64,000 bases of DNA from Bacteroidales bacterium. GTDB taxonomy: Bacteria; Bacteroidota; Bacteroidia; Bacteroidales; UBA3663. Of this stretch, positions 26,304 through 34,431 are shown piece after piece (the stretch's first letter is position 1; each line of letters begins with the position of its first letter). The position numbers and the translations under genes were made by a program. The stretch covers positions 47,501 through 111,500 of the forward strand of contig JAFSKF010000009.1 of NCBI GenBank assembly GCA_017449065.1. Direction: 5' to 3'. The notes under the pieces are model-generated. The model did not search any database. It saw only the letters and a list, made by a program, of their open reading frames with translations, and was not told the DNA's origin.

Positions 26304-26462
26304 CTACACTACTCCTATGTATACACATGTGTAAGGCAAGCAGGGGTAGTTGTTCTGAGAACGGATGAAGTAGTCGGTGTGGTGAGGGTGCGATAGCGTC
26401 CAGTCCACTGCCTTCTGCATGACAAATCCACCGTCGTAGTCCATAACTCTGTCGTTTTTCAT
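26304..26462 (-). CDS. Candidate small protein (52 aa)
   Basis: An ORF starting MKNDRVMDYDGGFVMQKAVD and ending PYTCVYIGVV, 11 bases downstream of the broken AlbA_2 gene. The residue composition, with evenly spread Trp, His and Tyr, looks like protein rather than random frame, but no motif is recognised. It could be a remnant of a larger deleted gene. Confidence 0.3.
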   Translation of the reverse strand: MKNDRVMDYDGGFVMQKAVDWTLSHPHHTDYFIRSQNNYPCLPYTCVYIGVV

Positions 26463-26473
26463 TATTGGTTACC

Positions 26474-27065
26474 TCAATCATCTATTACCTCCCAAGAACC
26501 ATCCTTGCGACCATTCGCCCGACGGATCTTTCCTTGCGCCTTCAGCCTTCGAATATTATAATTGACACCATCGCGGGTAATGTTACATAATTCAGCTATC
26601 TCTTCTGTAGATATCGACGGATTCTGTCGCATCAATTCCACAATCTTTTGTGTAGTCTTTTGTGTAGTCTTTTGTGTAGTCTTTTGTGTAGTATCGCTAC
26701 TATTCACGTTATTTCTCTGGAATGTCACCTGAACTCCACCATACGCCTCTTCAATCTTTGGCATGGGCAGACCCGCACTCTCGAATCCCTCACGTATCTT
26801 CTTATAGCCACGCCCCCAGGCATCGATGAAGCCAGCCTTGAAGAAGGCATTGGCTATGTTCCTGTTGCGAGGACGGGAAGCATGCTGAGCAAGCAGCGTT
26901 TCGGGGGTAAAGCCGGCACCCAATCACTTCATGGTTATCGTCAACACCAAAGTACATCACAGCACCCTGTGCATTTGCAAAACCACAAATCCACTTCAGG
27001 TATTCGTCGTGCCAGCTGCTCTTGTACTCGACGTTCTGGCTTTCCCGTGCTTTTATCTTAGCCAT
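26474..27065 (-). pseudogene. AlbA_2 (schlafen-like) ATP-binding protein gene, internally deleted and frameshifted
   Basis: The first about 47 codons encode the start of an AlbA_2 domain (ESQNVEYKSSWHDEYLKW, GFANAQGAVMYFGVDDN). Then, near 26915-26925 at GTGATTGGGTGCC, the frame switches directly to the C-terminal part of the same family: GFTPETLLAQHASRPRN, NIANAFFKAGFIDAWGRG, and a final winged helix (STEEIAELCNITRDGVNYN). Intact family members have about 250 residues between these pieces, including the rest of AlbA_2 and most of the HATPase-like region. Four 12-base direct repeats encode TTQK x4 before the winged helix. Almost certainly non-functional. Confidence 0.75.
26647..26694. repeat. 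12-bp tandem repeat, four units, in the AlbA_2 pseudogene
   Basis: The unit CTTTTGTGTAGT is repeated four times without error, encoding TTQK repeats on the minus strand in the linker before the winged helix. The unit length is a multiple of three, so copy-number change keeps the frame. Confidence 0.8.
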
Positions 27066-27285
27066 GATATCTAATAACGTTTAATTTCGTTTTTTGTTCT
27101 ATCTTCTTGTTCTCTTCGACCATTATCGAACCTCTCGGAGTTGTCTGCTCAGCCTATCCTACGTCTACGCTACGCCCTTACTACACTTTCCGCACGATAG
27201 ACCTACACTATCCAAGGACCTCAAAGGAGGACTAAAGGAACACCAAAGGAGCATCTAAGGAACGTTTCTCTGTCAGGACAGTATT

Positions 27286-28074
27286 CTACTTCGATTCTTC
27301 GATTACAATCCAATGTCCACCATAGTCACTGCCTTCTCTCAAAAGTCTGTCCTGAGAACGTATAAGGCCAATGTCGCGAGCAATAGTCCTTCGTGAAACA
27401 TGAAGGATATTGGCAAGATTGTCTGTTGTGATTTTCTTGTCAAGTTTCATCAAACGCAATATCTCATCACGTCTTTTCTCTGCCGTAGATTTCTCTGTGA
27501 CATTCTCTGTGACATTCTCTGTGACATCAGTGTCATTCTTTATAACACCCTCATTATCATAACCAAAATCAGTAACATCCGTCTCCCAGACTTCGCCAAC
27601 GGGCAGGATGTGTCCCTTCTCGTCCATTCTCAACTCCTTGGCTACTATGCTGCTGGAGTTGTAGCGGATGTAATAGTTGTATTTTTTCTCTCTGGCCGTC
27701 ACCATGTCTGGCACCTTGTACGGGCGACGCTCGCCTGCCGTTACCCAGATTACCATCACTATCTTGCCATCCACAGGTTCAAAGAACACACGAGGCTGAT
27801 AGTACGGTGCAATCAGGTTGTTGAACCCCACCATAGCCTTCTCTATCGGTTCTATCTCGTTGATGTCGATGCCTTCCACAGGACGAACAGCCCGTCCGTC
27901 CACTTCGTCCACACCCACAACGATATACCCTCCGCTCGTATCGTCAAAGTCATTAGCAAAAGCGCAGATGGTTCTGTAGATAGGGTCAGGATTCCACCCT
28001 TTCTTGTATTCCACTCGGTTGCTCTCCACCACGAGGCCGCCCAGCAGGTCTTCTATGTTGATTGGTAGTGCCAT
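27286..28074 (-). CDS. AlbA_2 domain protein with C-terminal winged helix, probably internally deleted
   Basis: A 262-residue protein. Residues about 10-145 are an AlbA_2 domain (VESNRVEYKKGWNPDP, TICAFANDF, GGYIVVGVDEVDG, IRYNSSSIVAK). After IVAK the sequence passes directly to a linker with ENVT repeats and a winged helix (TTDNLANILHVSRRTIARD). Full-length relatives of about 470 residues have a HATPase-like region after VAK, so about 200 residues seem to be missing, here with the frame kept. Such proteins are found in accessory and defence regions and act as DNA- or RNA-related regulators; the exact role is unknown. It has its own promoter. Confidence 0.7.
   Translation of the reverse strand: MALPINIEDLLGGLVVESNRVEYKKGWNPDPIYRTICAFANDFDDTSGGYIVVGVDEVDGRAVRPVEGIDINEIEPIEKAMVGFNNLIAPYYQPRVFFEPVDGKIVMVIWVTAGERRPYKVPDMVTAREKKYNYYIRYNSSSIVAKELRMDEKGHILPVGEVWETDVTDFGYDNEGVIKNDTDVTENVTENVTEKSTAEKRRDEILRLMKLDKKITTDNLANILHVSRRTIARDIGLIRSQDRLLREGSDYGGHWIVIEESK
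27494..27529. repeat. 12-bp tandem repeat, three units, in the AlbA_2 gene
   Basis: The unit TCTGTGACATTC, with a slightly diverged third copy, encodes TENV repeats in the linker before the winged helix. It sits at the same structural place as the TTQK repeat of the neighbouring gene. Confidence 0.65.
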
Positions 28075-28149
28075 ATATTCAATTAGGTTTTATGTGCTAT
28101 ATTTATTTTAAGATTTAGGTGTCTCTATTCAGATTAATATTTTAGACTA

Positions 28150-28179
28150 CAAAGGTACACATATTTTTTCAATTCACAA
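28150..28179 (-). promoter_or_regulatory. Promoter of the AlbA_2 gene
   Basis: TTG-N19-TACCTTTG on the minus strand, a good match to the Bacteroidota consensus, about 75 bases before the ATG. The rest of the 370-base gap up to rnfA holds reiterated AGGCTGC/AGCAGGCT-type short repeats at about 28290-28380 and the hairpin after rnfA. Confidence 0.65.
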
Positions 28180-28394
28180 CTCTTTTATACAAAAATAACG
28201 ATTTCAAAAGCCTTGCGAACCCTTTTTTCCCTGATTTTCGCTCAAAACGTTATCAAATATCCTCAAAATAATCTCACAAGTGGTTGGCATTAGCCTGCTC
28301 TTAGGCTCCTTTCAGGCTGCTCCTAAGCATACCCATGAGTAAGGCAGTAAGCAGGATAAAAGCAGGCTAAAGGCTGCCTGTGCGGATACAAATA

Positions 28395-28429
28395 GCCGTC
28401 GATATACCCAGTGGAGGTATATCGACGGC
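28395..28429 (-). terminator. Strong hairpin after rnfA
   Basis: A perfect 13-bp stem (GCCGTCGATATAC / GTATATCGACGGC) with a 9-base loop, 20 bases beyond the rnfA stop. The following minus-strand bases are TATTTGTA, a weak T-run, so it may be a terminator or an mRNA 3'-end stabiliser of the Rnf transcript. Confidence 0.65.
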
Positions 28430-28448
28430 CATAGAACTTATTGATGAA

Positions 28449-29048
28449 TCAAAGACCCAAGGCTGCGCTCAAGCCCTTATCCACACCCGAGAAGCCCATA
28501 AAGGCCATCGCCAGCAAACCAGCGGTGAGCAGAGCAATCGGTGTGCCGTCCATGCCCTTCGGAGTCTTGGTGATGGCTGTCTGCTCGCGAATGCCGGCAA
28601 AGAGTACCATAGCCAAAGTGAAACCAAGAGCTGTTGCAATGGCATAAACTGTAGATTGACCCAGATTGTACTCGAAGTTAATGACATTGATAGCCACACC
28701 CAAGATGGTACAGTTGGTGGTAATCAAAGGAAGGAAGACTCCCAATGCACTGTAGAGAGCAGGCATGGTCTTCTTCAAGATAATCTCGACCGTCTGAACC
28801 AGTGCAGCAATGACCAAGATGTAAACGATGGTCTGCATGAACTTCAGGTTGTAGGGAACCAGAATTCCATAATAGATCGGATAAGTCACCAAGGTGGCAA
28901 TCAGCATGACGAAAAGTACTGCCATACCCATCCAACCTGCCGTATCAACCTTCTTCGAAACACCCAGGAACGGGCAGATACCCAGGAACTGAGCCAAAAC
29001 GATATTATTGACGAATATCGCTGTGATGATCAAAATAATATATTCCAT
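28449..29048 (-). CDS. rnfA: Rnf electron transport complex subunit A
   Basis: Integral membrane subunit of the Rnf ferredoxin:NAD oxidoreductase, which couples electron transfer to ion pumping at the inner membrane. The 199 residues form six transmembrane helices, with the family segments NNIVLAQFLGICPFLGVSK and TTNCTILGVA; the latter holds the Cys that contributes to the membrane iron-sulfur centre shared with RnfE. Last gene of the seven-gene rseC-rnfBCDGEA operon. Confidence 0.95.
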   Translation of the reverse strand: MEYIILIITAIFVNNIVLAQFLGICPFLGVSKKVDTAGWMGMAVLFVMLIATLVTYPIYYGILVPYNLKFMQTIVYILVIAALVQTVEIILKKTMPALYSALGVFLPLITTNCTILGVAINVINFEYNLGQSTVYAIATALGFTLAMVLFAGIREQTAITKTPKGMDGTPIALLTAGLLAMAFMGFSGVDKGLSAALGL

Positions 29049-29072
29049 AATTAATCAGTTTTGATGGGTTGA

Positions 29073-29657
29073 TTACTTCTTGATGAACTTATTGAACAAT
29101 GCTGAGAGGTAGGCCAATGTGATGAAGGCACCCGGAGCCAGCACGAAGGTAAGAGCACCGAACTGCTCTGGGTAAACAGGCTGGTTGAAAGCGGTGCCTG
29201 CACCCAGCAATTCGCGGCAGAGACCCAGCAAGGTGAGTGCCAAGGTGAAGCCCAAGCCAATACCGATACCGTCGCAAGCAGAATCGAGAGGACCGTTCTT
29301 GGCGGCAAATGACTCTGCACGACCCAATACGATACAGTTCACCACGATGAGGGGAATAAACAAGCCCAAGGTCTCGTCAACAGCAGGAGCGTATGCCTTG
29401 ATGAGCAACTGCACTACAGTTACAAAGCCTGCGATGATGACGATATAGCAAGGAATGTGCACCTTGTCTGGGATGAGACCCTTCACACACGAGATTACGA
29501 AGTTTGAACAGATAAGCACGGCCATGGTAGCCAGACCCATGCTCATACCGTTGATGGCAGAAGAGGTGGTGCCCAACGTAGGACACATACCCAGGAGCAA
29601 CACGAAAGTCGGATTCTCCTTGATGATGCCATTGATGATAATACCAAGTTTAGACAT
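29073..29657 (-). CDS. rnfE: Rnf electron transport complex subunit E
   Basis: A 194-residue membrane protein homologous to RnfA, with six helices and inverted topology. Diagnostic segments are NPTFVLLLGMCPTLGTTSSA and PLIVVNCIVLGRAESFAAK, which carry the paired Cys residues for the intramembrane [2Fe-2S] centre. It lies between rnfG and rnfA with short gaps, as in other Bacteroidota. Confidence 0.95.
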   Translation of the reverse strand: MSKLGIIINGIIKENPTFVLLLGMCPTLGTTSSAINGMSMGLATMAVLICSNFVISCVKGLIPDKVHIPCYIVIIAGFVTVVQLLIKAYAPAVDETLGLFIPLIVVNCIVLGRAESFAAKNGPLDSACDGIGIGLGFTLALTLLGLCRELLGAGTAFNQPVYPEQFGALTFVLAPGAFITLAYLSALFNKFIKK

Positions 29658-29694
29658 ATCTTACAATTGGTTTATTTTCAATTCTACAATACGG

Positions 29695-30357
29695 TTACTT
29701 GGCAGCAACCTCGTTAACACACTCTGAAACGGAATCAGCAACTGCCTCAGCCTGCTTGGTGGCTGAAGTCTCTGCCTCTGGCGCATTCTTAGGCAATACG
29801 CCATAAGCCTGAGCAATGGCATCGCAGAAAGCACGGCTCGAGATGGTGGCTGCGGTAATGGCATCCACTTCACCGCCGTCTTTGCTCACGGTAATATTGT
29901 TCTTAGCAGGATTCTTACCGATCACATCGCCTTTGGCACCCTTCTGGAACCAATCGGGCATCTTAGCGCCCAAACCTGGCGTTTCGTTGCTGCAATCGAG
30001 CACACTGTAACCCATAATGACACCTTCCGGATCGAAACCGAACATCACAACGATGTCGCCACCGAAACCATTCTTGGAAACAGCCTGCACTGCGGTACCG
30101 ACCAGTTTACCGTCTTTGGTGACTGGGAAAACAACGGCAGGCTTACCGTTCTCGGTCGTTACATTCTGTGCCTCACCGACAACCGCGCCCTCCACAGGCA
30201 CTACCGATACGATAGCACTCTGCTGCTTGGCTTCAGCAGCCTTGGCGATTGGCTCTTCTGTGACAGAAGCCACATAGCCCAACAAAGCGCCGACTACAAC
30301 CGTGATCACTGTCAGCGACAGGACCATGTTCTTCAAAGAATTTTCAAGTTTTGCCAT
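29695..30357 (-). CDS. rnfG: Rnf electron transport complex subunit G
   Basis: A 220-residue protein with one N-terminal transmembrane helix (VLSLTVITVVVGALLGYVA) and a periplasmic FMN-binding domain. The covalent FMN site is the Thr in DAITAATISSRA. NETPGLGAKM is also typical of the family. The C-terminal about 30 residues after GVLPKNAPEAE are an Ala/Glu-rich extension. It transfers electrons between RnfD and the other subunits. Confidence 0.95.
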   Translation of the reverse strand: MAKLENSLKNMVLSLTVITVVVGALLGYVASVTEEPIAKAAEAKQQSAIVSVVPVEGAVVGEAQNVTTENGKPAVVFPVTKDGKLVGTAVQAVSKNGFGGDIVVMFGFDPEGVIMGYSVLDCSNETPGLGAKMPDWFQKGAKGDVIGKNPAKNNITVSKDGGEVDAITAATISSRAFCDAIAQAYGVLPKNAPEAETSATKQAEAVADSVSECVNEVAAK

Positions 30358-30364
30358 AGTCTAT

Positions 30365-31312
30365 TTACTTTTTAACGACGCCAAAGCGCTGTGGTTTGAC
30401 ATACTTGTTGATAAGCGGAGTGAAAGCGTTCATGATGAAGATGGCGAACGACATACCTTCCGGATAAGCACCATAGCGACGGATCACCATCGTGAGGAAA
30501 CCGATGCAGACACCATACAGCAACTGTCCGCGCGAGTTCATCGGGCTCGACACATAGTCGGTTGCCATGAAGATAGCACCCAGCATCATACCACCGCAAA
30601 GGAGTTCCTCAACCGCCAACTTGGCATCGAAACCGAAGAAGAGGAAACCGAATACAAAGGCACTCAGCAATACAGACACAGGAATGTGCCAAGTGATGGT
30701 CTTGCGGAAAAGCAGGTAGCAGCCACCCAACAGCAGGGCAATGGCAGAAACCTCGCCCAACGAACCGCCGGTGTTTCCGACCAGGCAATCCACAATCGAC
30801 GGAATCGTCACGTCAGCACCATTCACATACTGACCAATCAGCGCCAGCGGAGTAGCACCCGTAGCCACATCAGCATAACCGGCCTCTGTAGGCCACGTGG
30901 TCATCTGAACCGGATAAGCGATAAGCAGGAAGATACGTCCAGCCAAAGCCGGATTGAAGATATTGCAGCCCAAACCGCCAAATGACATCTTGGCAACACC
31001 GATGGCAAACAAAGCACCAATAGCCAAGATCCAGATATCGATATTCGATGGAACATTGAAGGCCAACAGCACACCGGTCACGATAGCAGAAAGATCACCG
31101 ACCGTGGTAGGAGTCTTCAGAAGGAAACGGGTAATCAGGAACTCGAAGAGCACACAGAAGGCCACTGAAGAAAGAGTCACAATCAAGGCACCGATACCAA
31201 ACTGGTAGAACGACCAAAGCAACGCCGGCACAAGCGCAACCAACACCTGAGCCATACACTTCCGGGTGCTGTTGCCGCTATGCACATGAGGTGACAAAGA
31301 TACGTTTAACAT
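30365..31312 (-). CDS. rnfD: Rnf electron transport complex subunit D
   Basis: A 315-residue polytopic membrane subunit (about eight to ten helices) of the Rnf complex, related to NqrB. It begins LNVSLSPHVHSGNSTRKCM, a family hallmark, and has GATPLALIG, probably the covalent FMN attachment region, and GGLGCNIFNPALAGRIF. It starts about 40 bases after rnfC and ends 7 bases before rnfG. Confidence 0.95.
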   Translation of the reverse strand: MLNVSLSPHVHSGNSTRKCMAQVLVALVPALLWSFYQFGIGALIVTLSSVAFCVLFEFLITRFLLKTPTTVGDLSAIVTGVLLAFNVPSNIDIWILAIGALFAIGVAKMSFGGLGCNIFNPALAGRIFLLIAYPVQMTTWPTEAGYADVATGATPLALIGQYVNGADVTIPSIVDCLVGNTGGSLGEVSAIALLLGGCYLLFRKTITWHIPVSVLLSAFVFGFLFFGFDAKLAVEELLCGGMMLGAIFMATDYVSSPMNSRGQLLYGVCIGFLTMVIRRYGAYPEGMSFAIFIMNAFTPLINKYVKPQRFGVVKK

Positions 31313-31322
31313 ATTTATTAGA

Positions 31323-31354
31323 ATTACAAATTACTAATTACTGATTACTAATTA
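31323..31354. repeat. ATTAC-type A+T-rich short repeat between rnfC and rnfD
   Basis: A run of ATTAC units separated by one to three bases (ATTACAAATTACTAATTAC and so on) that overlaps the rnfC stop codon. The same motif family forms an inverted repeat upstream of the GH105 gene, so it may be a dispersed element in this genome. Confidence 0.5.
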
Positions 31355-32725
31355 CTTGGCAGCTGCCTTAGCAGCATCAGCCTTGGCCTTTGCCTCAGCA
31401 GCACGCTGACGCAGGATGCCCATTACCTTCGGTTTGCCCTGACGGATCCAGTCGAGCAACGGACGGTTGGCCGGACAGCTGAACGAGCAGGAACCGCACT
31501 CGATACAATCGTAGATGCGTTCCTCTTCAGCTGCATCAAGCATATTCTTCTCAGAATAAACGGCCAGGAACAACGGCTGCAAGCCCATCGGACAAGCCTG
31601 AACGCACTTGCCGCACTTGATGCAAGGACTTGCCTCCTTGCGACGTGCCTCTTCGTTGCGCATCACCAGAATGCCGGAGCAGCCCTTCACCATATAGCTG
31701 TTGGTATCAGGCATTGCCTTGCCCATCATCGGACCACCGGAAATCACCTTGCCGGTATCATCGGGCAGACCGCCTGCAGCTTCGATAAGGTTCTGAATCG
31801 GTACACCCAAACGAGCCAGGAAGTTTGAAGGCTTCTTAATGCTCTTACCGGTGACGGTAACAATACGCTCGATGAGCGGTTTGTTCTTCTGAACAGCCTC
31901 ATAAACAGCAAAGGCTGTGCCCACGTTCTGCACCAAGGCTCCCGTGGCTATTGGCAGACCGCCCGAAGGAACGTCTTTACCGATAACGGCATTGATGAGC
32001 TGCTTCTCGCCGCCCTGCGGGTATTTGAGTTTCAAAGGAACGATTTCGATTTCCGGATAACCGGCTGCAGCCGTCTTGGTCATCAGCTCGATAGCATCCG
32101 GCTTATTGGCCTCAATACCGATGTAAGCCTTCTTCACGCCCATTGCCTTTTCGAGGATACGCACACCAATGCAGATCTCCTCAGGGTGTGCCAGCATCAG
32201 GCTGTGGTCGGAAGTCAGATAAGGCTCGCACTCCACAGCATTGATAATCACACATTCAGGCTTGGCTGTCGGAGGAGGAGTCAGCTTGACCTGCGTCGGG
32301 AAGGTGGCACCACCCATACCGACAATACCCATCGCCTTCACGCGATCGATAATCTCCTGCTTCTCCAGTTTGATTTCCTTGACAATATCTTTAGAACGGT
32401 CGATCGACTCTTCCCATTCGTCGCCTTCCACCTTAATGAAAACGGCAGGCACCTTCTTGCCGGTGGCATCCTCAACGACGTCAACCTTATCGACAGTACC
32501 GGAAACAGAAGAGTGAACAAAACTTGAAAGGAAGCCGCCTGGCTCGCCAATCGGAGTTCCGACCTTAACCTTGTCGCCCTTAGCGACGATAGCCTTCGAA
32601 GGTGCGCCCAGGTTCTGTGCCATAGGGATGGCCACCAAAGCAGGCACTTCAGCAACCACGATAGGTGCCTTGTCCGAAAGCTTGTTTGCAGCGGGATGTA
32701 CACCGCCCAGTTTGAAAGTCTTCAT
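31352..32725 (-). CDS. rnfC: Rnf electron transport complex subunit C
   Basis: The NADH- and FMN-interacting peripheral subunit. The 457 residues include the lipoyl-like N-terminal domain (GGVHPAANKLS), the Rossmann-like core (GMGGATFPTQVKL, VECEPYLTSD, GGEKQLINAVIG) and two 4Fe-4S motifs, CIKCGKCVQACP and CIECGSCSFSCP. The ATG at MKTFKLGG was chosen; the upstream in-frame start is only a TTG. The tail is a short Ala/Lys repeat, shorter than in proteobacterial RnfC. Confidence 0.95.
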   Translation of the reverse strand: MKTFKLGGVHPAANKLSDKAPIVVAEVPALVAIPMAQNLGAPSKAIVAKGDKVKVGTPIGEPGGFLSSFVHSSVSGTVDKVDVVEDATGKKVPAVFIKVEGDEWEESIDRSKDIVKEIKLEKQEIIDRVKAMGIVGMGGATFPTQVKLTPPPTAKPECVIINAVECEPYLTSDHSLMLAHPEEICIGVRILEKAMGVKKAYIGIEANKPDAIELMTKTAAAGYPEIEIVPLKLKYPQGGEKQLINAVIGKDVPSGGLPIATGALVQNVGTAFAVYEAVQKNKPLIERIVTVTGKSIKKPSNFLARLGVPIQNLIEAAGGLPDDTGKVISGGPMMGKAMPDTNSYMVKGCSGILVMRNEEARRKEASPCIKCGKCVQACPMGLQPLFLAVYSEKNMLDAAEEERIYDCIECGSCSFSCPANRPLLDWIRQGKPKVMGILRQRAAEAKAKADAAKAAAK

Positions 32726-32761
32726 ATTCTGCAATAGAATTTACTAATTAACGTTTGAGGA

Positions 32762-33769
32762 TTACTGCTTTTCTGCCTTAGGAGCTTCAGCCACTTTTTC
32801 TGCGACAGGCTGTGGGGCTGGAGCAGCTTCTGCAGCAGCCTTTGCCTCTGCGGCTTTCTTGGCAGCCTCTTCCTTGGCCTTAGCGGCATCAGCAGCTTTC
32901 TTTGCCTTCAGTTTCTCAACAACGGCCATTACCGGCTCCGTGGCGTGGATGGCACCTGTAGGACATTCTGCTACGCACATGCCGCAAGCCTTACACTTCT
33001 CGCTGTCGATGAACGCCAAATTGTTCTCGACGGTAATGGCATCGAACTTACAAACTTTCTGGCACTTGCCGCAACCGATACAGGCGTTGTTGCAGGCTTT
33101 GCGAGCCACAGCACCCTTATCTTTGTTGATACAGCTGACCCAAACGCGCTTAGCGGTCGGAGCCTTAGCCATAGCAGATTTCTTACGGATCTCGATGACG
33201 AACTTCGGACAAGCCTTGGCACAGGCACCGCAAGCCACACACTTCTCTTCATCGACCTCCGGCAAACCGGTTTCGGTATTCATGTGGATGGCATCGAACT
33301 GGCAAGCCTTGACGCAATCGCCCAAGCCTACACAACCGAAAGCACAACCAGTCTCGCCCGAGAACGTCGAAGCGGCAATGGCACACGACTTGGCGCCATC
33401 GAACACAGCCACCTTCGGGCGACTGCACAAGTTTCCGTTACAACGCACAACGGCGATTTTCGGATCAGCGGCAGCAGCCTCCATTCCTAAAAGCGATGAC
33501 ACTTGTGCCATGACATCGTTGCCTCCGACAGGGCAGAACAGATCGCCAAGTTCTCCCTTGGCATCCTTTGCCTTGACACAAGCATCAGCCATACCATGAC
33601 ATCCGGGGAAGCCGCAACCGCCGCAGTTTGCACCAGGCAGTGCTTCTTCAACCTGACCCACTCGTGGATCTTCGTAAACATAGAACTGCTTTGCCACCAG
33701 ATAAAGGAGCAAAGAGCCTATGAGTCCAATCGCACCCAGTGCGATAAGGGCAATCAGAATTACATTCAT
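32762..33769 (-). CDS. rnfB: Rnf electron transport complex subunit B
   Basis: The ferredoxin-facing iron-sulfur subunit. A 335-residue protein with an N-terminal membrane helix, the CGGCGFPGCHGMADAC cluster motif, and several ferredoxin-type motifs (GCVGLGDCVKAC, CVACGACAKACP, CIGCGKCQKVC, CKACGMCVAECP). The last about 50 residues are a low-complexity Ala/Lys/Glu/Pro tail. It follows rseC by 65 bases and leads into rnfC. Confidence 0.95.
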   Translation of the reverse strand: MNVILIALIALGAIGLIGSLLLYLVAKQFYVYEDPRVGQVEEALPGANCGGCGFPGCHGMADACVKAKDAKGELGDLFCPVGGNDVMAQVSSLLGMEAAAADPKIAVVRCNGNLCSRPKVAVFDGAKSCAIAASTFSGETGCAFGCVGLGDCVKACQFDAIHMNTETGLPEVDEEKCVACGACAKACPKFVIEIRKKSAMAKAPTAKRVWVSCINKDKGAVARKACNNACIGCGKCQKVCKFDAITVENNLAFIDSEKCKACGMCVAECPTGAIHATEPVMAVVEKLKAKKAADAAKAKEEAAKKAAEAKAAAEAAPAPQPVAEKVAEAPKAEKQ

Positions 33770-33834
33770 AGTGATACTAATATGTTGTTTAGTTAATTAT
33801 TTGTTTTCGTACTGAAGAGTCGCGACGTTACGGT

Positions 33835-34248
33835 TCACACCTTGTGGTGAAGCACGAAGACCACTTTACGATCCAAATGCTTGCGGAACAAGTAGAAAAT
33901 CGCATAATAAAGCGCAAGTACGCCTAATGTCAGCAGACTTGCACCCATTTCTCCCAGCCAACCGATGGCTGGGAACAGCACTACAAGCGCCAAAACCGTA
34001 GGCAAACCGAAAGCATAGAACATAGCCGTCCAGGCTAGTTGGCTGGTGACCTCGACGGTCACCTCATCGCCTACCGAATAAGTGAGACCATAACTATCCG
34101 CCACAATACTACGCTGACGGGCGTCTCCGCTCGAGCATAACATCTTGGCATGACAATCGGCACAAGCAGAGCGCTGCACAAATTGCACAGTGACTTTTTG
34201 TCCATCAACACGACTGACTACCCCTTCGTGGGTAATACGGTTGTTCAT
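33835..34248 (-). CDS. RseC/SoxR-reducing-system family protein
   Basis: A 137-residue protein of the RseC/MucC family that heads Rnf operons in Bacteroidota. It has the Cys motif CADCHAKMLC near residue 30 and two transmembrane helices in the C-terminal half (AWTAMFYAFGLPTVLALVVL and LLTLGVLALYYAIFYLF). In E. coli, RsxC-type complexes and RseC keep SoxR reduced; here the link to Rnf suggests a redox accessory role. The ATG at MNNRITHEG was chosen because the upstream in-frame extension would begin beyond the TACTTTTG promoter. Confidence 0.88.
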   Translation of the reverse strand: MNNRITHEGVVSRVDGQKVTVQFVQRSACADCHAKMLCSSGDARQRSIVADSYGLTYSVGDEVTVEVTSQLAWTAMFYAFGLPTVLALVVLFPAIGWLGEMGASLLTLGVLALYYAIFYLFRKHLDRKVVFVLHHKV

Positions 34249-34291
34249 TGTATATAAGCAATATTTGGGCCTAATTCTGTTTATTGACGTG

Positions 34292-34299
34292 CAAAAGTA
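34292..34299 (-). promoter_or_regulatory. -7 box of the rseC-rnf operon
   Basis: TACTTTTG on the minus strand, 44-51 bases before the rseC-like ATG. The -33 element is not clear (TTG 23 bases upstream). It supports one transcript for all seven genes. Confidence 0.6.
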
Positions 34300-34405
34300 C
34301 ATAAAAATCTCCAAATTAAATACAACAAACGTAAAAAAATTCATAAAAAATGCTGAAAAGCATAAAAAATTAGCTTTTTTGTAGTTTGAATCAGCAAAAA
34401 TTCAG

Positions 34406-34413
34406 TAACTTTG
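34406..34413 (+). promoter_or_regulatory. -7 box of the glutaminyl-cyclase-like gene
   Basis: TAACTTTG on the plus strand, 19-26 bases before the ATG. It overlaps a TTG that would extend the reading frame and so argues for the later ATG as start. Confidence 0.6.
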
Positions 34414-34431
34414 TGCCGAAATAAAAAACAA

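Noticed and set aside
26647..26694. Possible CRISPR-like repeat
   Set aside because: The units are contiguous 12-mers without spacers and are part of a reading frame.
28380..29054. Plus-strand frame covering rnfA
   Set aside because: It is a shadow of rnfA, whose family motifs and operon position are decisive.
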